The notes beneath the pieces were generated by a model that was given only the letters and a program-made list of their open reading frames with translations, made no database searches and had not been told where the DNA came from. Below are positions 44,646 through 48,385 of a stretch of 48,385 nt of DNA, one piece after another. The stretch is from DASPRG01 sp963796125. GTDB taxonomy: Bacteria; Nitrospirota; Thermodesulfovibrionia; Thermodesulfovibrionales; SM23-35. Every line of letters starts with the position of its first letter. Within the stretch, counting starts at the first letter, position 1. The position numbers were made by a program, and so were the translations under genes. Location: assembly GCA_963796125.1 (NCBI GenBank), contig CAWCKM010000012.1:1-48385 (forward strand). Direction: 5' to 3'.

Positions 44646-46579
44646 TGCTAAAACGGATGATTATACCGCTCATTATGCTTTTCATTTTTACTGGTGTCAA
44701 CCCGACCCTTGCTGATGAAATAAAACCCGGTGAGTTTCTGGTTTTAACTTATCATGCAGTGCCTGTGAAAGCATCACTGGACAGTCACTACAGCGTGCCC
44801 CGAAATTGTTTTGCTGAGCAGATGGAGTATCTGCGTACACATGGGTACAATCCTGTTTCACTTACAGATATCCTGAGAGCAAGTGAGGGAAAGCATGTTT
44901 TGCCGAAAAATCCTGTGCTGTTGACCTTTGATGATGCCTACATTTCCTATTATGAATTTGTGGTCCCTGTCCTCGAAATGTTCGGCTATCCATCAGTCCT
45001 TGCTGTAGTCGGCAGTTTTATTGACAACCCCCCCAAAGACCTCCCGGAGCCTGTTATGAACTGGGGCCAGATAAAGGAAGTTTCTGCTAAAAAGCTCGTA
45101 GAGGTTATCTCACAATCTTATGATCTTCATAAAGGCATTCAGTACAATCCCCAAGGGAATGTTGGACCATCTGCAACAGCATTCGCTTATGACCCTAACA
45201 CTAAAAAATATGAAACAGAAGATGAGTATAGAGCCAGGTTATATTCAGATTTCAGATCACAATCGGAACTCTTTAGCAGGAAATTGGGGTTTGCACCGAG
45301 TGCGATTGTCTGGCCTTTCGGGGGGTACAACGCTATAACTCAGGAAGTGGCACGGAAAGCAGGTTATAACATCGGATTCTCCCTTGAACCAGGTCTGGGA
45401 AGTATAAATGATCTTCAGGTTATAAACCGTATTTTGGTTGAAAATGAACCGATGGAGGATTTTATCAAGAAAATTGTGAAACATGGAAAGGATGATCCAC
45501 AAACCCCTATACGGGCTGTGCAGGTAGACATTGACAAGATCTACGACCCAACATCGCCTGAGAAGACAGATGACAACCTTGGGAAACTCATCAACAGGCT
45601 TGTAGAAATGAAGGTGAACACCGTTTTTTTGCAGGCCTTCGCAGATCCGGAGGGCACAGGCAATATCAAAGAGGTATATTTCAATAACAGTGTTTTGCCT
45701 GTCAAGACAGATATTTTTAGCCATGCAGTGCACCAGATGATCATACGGGATATGTATGTCTATGCATGGTTACCTACTTTAAGCATTGTCCTTCCTGATG
45801 AAAAGCTGAATGAGGAACTACGAGTGCGCGAAATCATTGATGATACAACCAGGCCCAGTCAATCCTGGTATAAAAGGCTTACACCGTTTAGTAATGACGT
45901 CAGAAGGATTGTACGGCAGCTTTATGAAGACCTTGCTGCTCATGCTCAAGTACACGGTGTTCTTTTTCAGGATGATGCATATCTTGCCGATCATGAAGAT
46001 GTTCATCCATCAGCAATAGCAAGTTATAAAGAACATTTTGGCAAAGATTTTATTATCAGTAATATGGATAAAGATACTCAACTGTTAAAGAATTGGACTA
46101 GCTATAAGACCGATGTTCTGATTGATTTTACAGAGAACCTTGCAGTTGGAGTAAAGAAATATCGCCCGGAAGCAAAATTTGCAAGAAATATGTATGCCTC
46201 CCTTTTAGCAGAACCAGGATCTGAAGAATGGTTTGCGCAAAACTACGACAAGTTCCTCAAGGCATATGATCACGTGGTTATTTTGGCATATCCGCAGATG
46301 GAAGAAGTAGAAAAACCATCACTGTGGCTCAAAAAACTGGTTCATAAAATAAAGGAGTTTCCCAAAGGTAAAGAAAAAACTATCTTCAAGATACAGGCAT
46401 ATGACTGGAAGAACAAAGCATGGCTTGATGACATGTTTTTACTTGAGGAGTTGCGGGACATACTTTCTTCCGGTGGCAGGCATATTGCTTATTACCCTGA
46501 TGACCTCTGGGCTGACAGGCCAAAACTTAAGATAATGAAACTTGAAATGTCAACACAAAATTATCCTTTTATGAAATAG
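44645..46579 (+). CDS. pgaB: Poly-beta-1,6-N-acetylglucosamine N-deacetylase PgaB
   Basis: ATG 44645 has GGAGG 6 bases upstream and overlaps the pgaA stop (TGATG), so translation is coupled. 644 residues: signal peptide (about 1-23), then a NodB-type CE4 deacetylase with LTYHAVPVK, the metal-binding LTFDDAYISYY and IVWPFGGYN. A C-terminal glycoside-hydrolase domain (about 280-640) follows with VFLQAFADPEGTG, YAWLPTLSIVLP and FQDDAYLADHEDVHPSA. PgaB partly deacetylates the polymer in the periplasm before export through PgaA. Size and order match E. coli PgaB (672 residues). Confidence 0.94.
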   Translation: MLKRMIIPLIMLFIFTGVNPTLADEIKPGEFLVLTYHAVPVKASLDSHYSVPRNCFAEQMEYLRTHGYNPVSLTDILRASEGKHVLPKNPVLLTFDDAYISYYEFVVPVLEMFGYPSVLAVVGSFIDNPPKDLPEPVMNWGQIKEVSAKKLVEVISQSYDLHKGIQYNPQGNVGPSATAFAYDPNTKKYETEDEYRARLYSDFRSQSELFSRKLGFAPSAIVWPFGGYNAITQEVARKAGYNIGFSLEPGLGSINDLQVINRILVENEPMEDFIKKIVKHGKDDPQTPIRAVQVDIDKIYDPTSPEKTDDNLGKLINRLVEMKVNTVFLQAFADPEGTGNIKEVYFNNSVLPVKTDIFSHAVHQMIIRDMYVYAWLPTLSIVLPDEKLNEELRVREIIDDTTRPSQSWYKRLTPFSNDVRRIVRQLYEDLAAHAQVHGVLFQDDAYLADHEDVHPSAIASYKEHFGKDFIISNMDKDTQLLKNWTSYKTDVLIDFTENLAVGVKKYRPEAKFARNMYASLLAEPGSEEWFAQNYDKFLKAYDHVVILAYPQMEEVEKPSLWLKKLVHKIKEFPKGKEKTIFKIQAYDWKNKAWLDDMFLLEELRDILSSGGRHIAYYPDDLWADRPKLKIMKLEMSTQNYPFMK

Positions 46580-46588
46580 GACAGGAAT

Positions 46589-47848
46589 ATGGTAAGCGTT
46601 CTTCAATTCATTAACGATTTTGTATATCTTTACCCGCTGTTTATGAGCTTTGTCTGGATGGTTGGTGCTCTGATATTCTACTACCGTATCGAACGGAAAA
46701 TGAAATTTCCACCGGCTATGAAAGAGTATCCCTTTTTCTCTATTCTGATTCCATGCCATAACGAGGAAGGACAGATTATTGAGACAGTGACAAAACTTCT
46801 GGAGCTTGATTATCCGCATTATGAAATAATTCCCATAGATGACGGAAGTGCTGATAAAACAGCATCTATACTTCATGAGCTAACCAAAAAACATGAACAG
46901 GTTCGGGCTGTTTACCTGAAGGAAAATCAGGGCAAGGGGGAAGCATTGAATGTGGGTTGTTTGGTAGCTAAAGGTGATCTCATCCTTACCATAGATGCTG
47001 ACGCATTCCTGGACCCGAGAGCCCTGAAGTGGCTGGCATGGCATTTTGAAAGATTCCCGCGTGTTGGCGCTATCACCGGGAATCCAAGAGTGCTGAACCG
47101 GACAACTCTCCTGGGCAAGATCCAGACTGGTGAGTACGCAAGCATTATCGGGTTGATCAAAAGGACTCAGCGGATACTGGGAAAGGTTTTGACTGTGTCA
47201 GGGGTCATAGCTGCTTTCAGAAAACAGGCCTTGTTATCAGCAGGGTTATGGGATAAGGATATGGTAACCGAGGACATAGACATAACATGGAAGCTTGAAA
47301 AACATTTTTGGGATGTCCGCTTCGAGCCAAGAGCTGTCTGCTGGGTGTTGGTGCCCGAGACATTGAAAGGGCTTTGGCGGCAGCGTTTACGCTGGGCCCA
47401 GGGTGGCATTGAGGTGCTCAGGAAACATGCTGACATCTGGCAAAACTGGAAACAGCGCAGGTTATGGCCCGTGTATATTGAGTATGTTTTCAGTACCTTC
47501 TGGGCTTACTCTTTCTGGATACTCATACTCATGTGGCTGGGTCAGGATATCTTTCATCTTGCTTATCCATTGAGACTTGAACCACCCATACCGCCACAGT
47601 GGACCGGTTCAATCCTTGCACTGACTTGTGTTATTCAGTTTTCTGTGAGCATGTACGTTGATAATGCATATGAGAAAAAATTTCTTAAATACCTGTTCTG
47701 GGTTATTTGGTATCCATTCATATACTGGGCAATTAGTGCCTTGGCAATAGTAGTAGCTGTTCCAAAAGCTCTCCTGAGGAAAAGGGGTGCTAAAGCTGTT
47801 TGGAAAAGCCCTGACCGTGGGTTCGATAAATTGATAATGAGAGGGTGA
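46589..47848 (+). CDS. pgaC: Poly-beta-1,6-N-acetyl-D-glucosamine synthase PgaC
   Basis: 419 residues, intact. A first membrane helix, then a processive GT2 domain: ILIPCHNEEGQI, IDDGSADKT, the DxD region TIDADAFLDP, VTEDIDITWKLEKHF and the processivity motif RQRLRWAQGGIEVL. Several C-terminal membrane helices follow. It polymerises UDP-GlcNAc and translocates the chain across the inner membrane with PgaD. AGGA precedes ATG 46589; the stop overlaps the next open frame. Confidence 0.95.
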   Translation: MVSVLQFINDFVYLYPLFMSFVWMVGALIFYYRIERKMKFPPAMKEYPFFSILIPCHNEEGQIIETVTKLLELDYPHYEIIPIDDGSADKTASILHELTKKHEQVRAVYLKENQGKGEALNVGCLVAKGDLILTIDADAFLDPRALKWLAWHFERFPRVGAITGNPRVLNRTTLLGKIQTGEYASIIGLIKRTQRILGKVLTVSGVIAAFRKQALLSAGLWDKDMVTEDIDITWKLEKHFWDVRFEPRAVCWVLVPETLKGLWRQRLRWAQGGIEVLRKHADIWQNWKQRRLWPVYIEYVFSTFWAYSFWILILMWLGQDIFHLAYPLRLEPPIPPQWTGSILALTCVIQFSVSMYVDNAYEKKFLKYLFWVIWYPFIYWAISALAIVVAVPKALLRKRGAKAVWKSPDRGFDKLIMRG

Positions 47849-47856
47849 AGGAAGAT

Positions 47857-48279
47857 ATGCCAGAGATAGAGATTATAGATAAACCAAAACTGAAAAGCTT
47901 TCTGAGAAAAACCACTGAACTGAGTTTCACATCACTCATGTGGGGTTTATGGTTTTACCTGTTTCTCCCGCTTTTAAATTTAGTACTATGGGTGCTGGGA
48001 ATCCAGTATTTTTATATTGAGGTCTTTGAGCTTGCCGGTTATAAAGGATTAATAAATCTTTTATTGAAAGCAGGATGGGTTATCCTGGGTGTATTTTTGA
48101 TATTGCGTTTCTGGGGTTATTACAATTACTGGAGGTTCGGAAAGAGAGAAAGACGAAAGAGCTTCCCTTCTGAAACATTAGAAAAGACGGTTGAATATTT
48201 TCAGGTTTCCCCTGAACAGATCCAGGATTTACAATCCAGCAAAGAGATAGTTTGGCCATTACAGCATGAGCAGAAGTAA
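47857..48279 (+). CDS. pgaD: PGA synthase accessory subunit PgaD
   Basis: About 140 residues with two transmembrane helices (around LMWGLWFYLFLPLLNLVLWVL and GWVILGVFLILRFWGYYNYW) and a hydrophilic tail. This is the PgaD layout, although the sequence is variable in this family. GTG at 47845 is an alternative start that overlaps pgaC, but AAGGAAG (47848-47854) favours ATG 47857. PgaD helps PgaC and, in E. coli, both bind c-di-GMP. After the stop, 48280-48385 contains no further gene or clear terminator. Confidence 0.88.
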   Translation: MPEIEIIDKPKLKSFLRKTTELSFTSLMWGLWFYLFLPLLNLVLWVLGIQYFYIEVFELAGYKGLINLLLKAGWVILGVFLILRFWGYYNYWRFGKRERRKSFPSETLEKTVEYFQVSPEQIQDLQSSKEIVWPLQHEQK

Positions 48280-48385
48280 AGCAGAAAATGTCTACCTCAG
48301 TTCATTATTTTCATTTTGATTTTTCAAAAAGACAATCCACAAGATTGACAAAAGAATTAATTATCTGATATAAAGAAACTTCATT

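Overview
This is a bacterial chromosome segment of moderate to low GC with no tRNA or rRNA that I can see. The gene content fits a free-living, envelope-bearing, anaerobe- or sediment-type bacterium. It includes a complete poly-N-acetylglucosamine operon (pgaABCD), PBP1A, FtsY, leucine biosynthesis genes, a Tat-exported molybdoenzyme, a membrane polyferredoxin with a DUF362 protein, and arsenosugar-type genes. A Nitrospirota- or Desulfobacterota-like host is my inference; nothing here proves it.

Layout. 1-4.0 kb: small, mostly unrelated genes in one direction (ModA-like binding protein, orphan antitoxin, lipoprotein, class III cyclase-like protein, two hypotheticals). One attC-like hairpin sits between two of them, so this may be a cassette-type region. 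4.1-12.8 kb: metallophosphoesterase on the minus strand, then a plus-strand run of NAD(P)-binding protein, DUF523/DUF1722 protein, cupin, sulfite-oxidase-like enzyme, FAD disulfide oxidoreductase, arsenosugar-type glycosyltransferase, CMD-family protein and radical SAM ArsS. ArsS appears to be a selenoprotein: after one corrected frameshift its last conserved cysteine position is UGA, followed by a SECIS-like hairpin. 13.3-16.6 kb: minus-strand SRPBCC protein, polyferredoxin and DUF362 protein. Two related, covarying cloverleaf repeats flank the polyferredoxin gene. 16.9-20.3 kb: a putative TraB-like protein, then a chagasin-type cysteine protease inhibitor directly before a secreted papain-type protease with three Fn3 domains. 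20.4-34 kb: a defence island with hsdR, hsdM, a DUF1016 nuclease, a badly broken hsdS, a broken STAND/NACHT-like NTPase with a restriction-type nuclease domain, three relics of ORF6N genes and an AAA-DUF4143 ATPase. Two housekeeping genes (a DNA glycosylase and sppA) lie inside it. 34-41.4 kb: PLD-like and inositol phosphatase genes, a membrane protein, ftsY, PBP1A, leuD, leuB. 41.5-48.3 kb: pgaABCD behind a candidate promoter/operator.

Reading caution. At least fifteen frameshifts break otherwise well-conserved genes. Nearly all are single-base changes in short homopolymers, most are left of 30 kb, and they are extremely dense in hsdS and the STAND gene. Most genes from 34 kb on are intact. 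Some of these may be sequencing or assembly errors and some may be true decay. I give the restored gene span where the two halves clearly join, and state the break.
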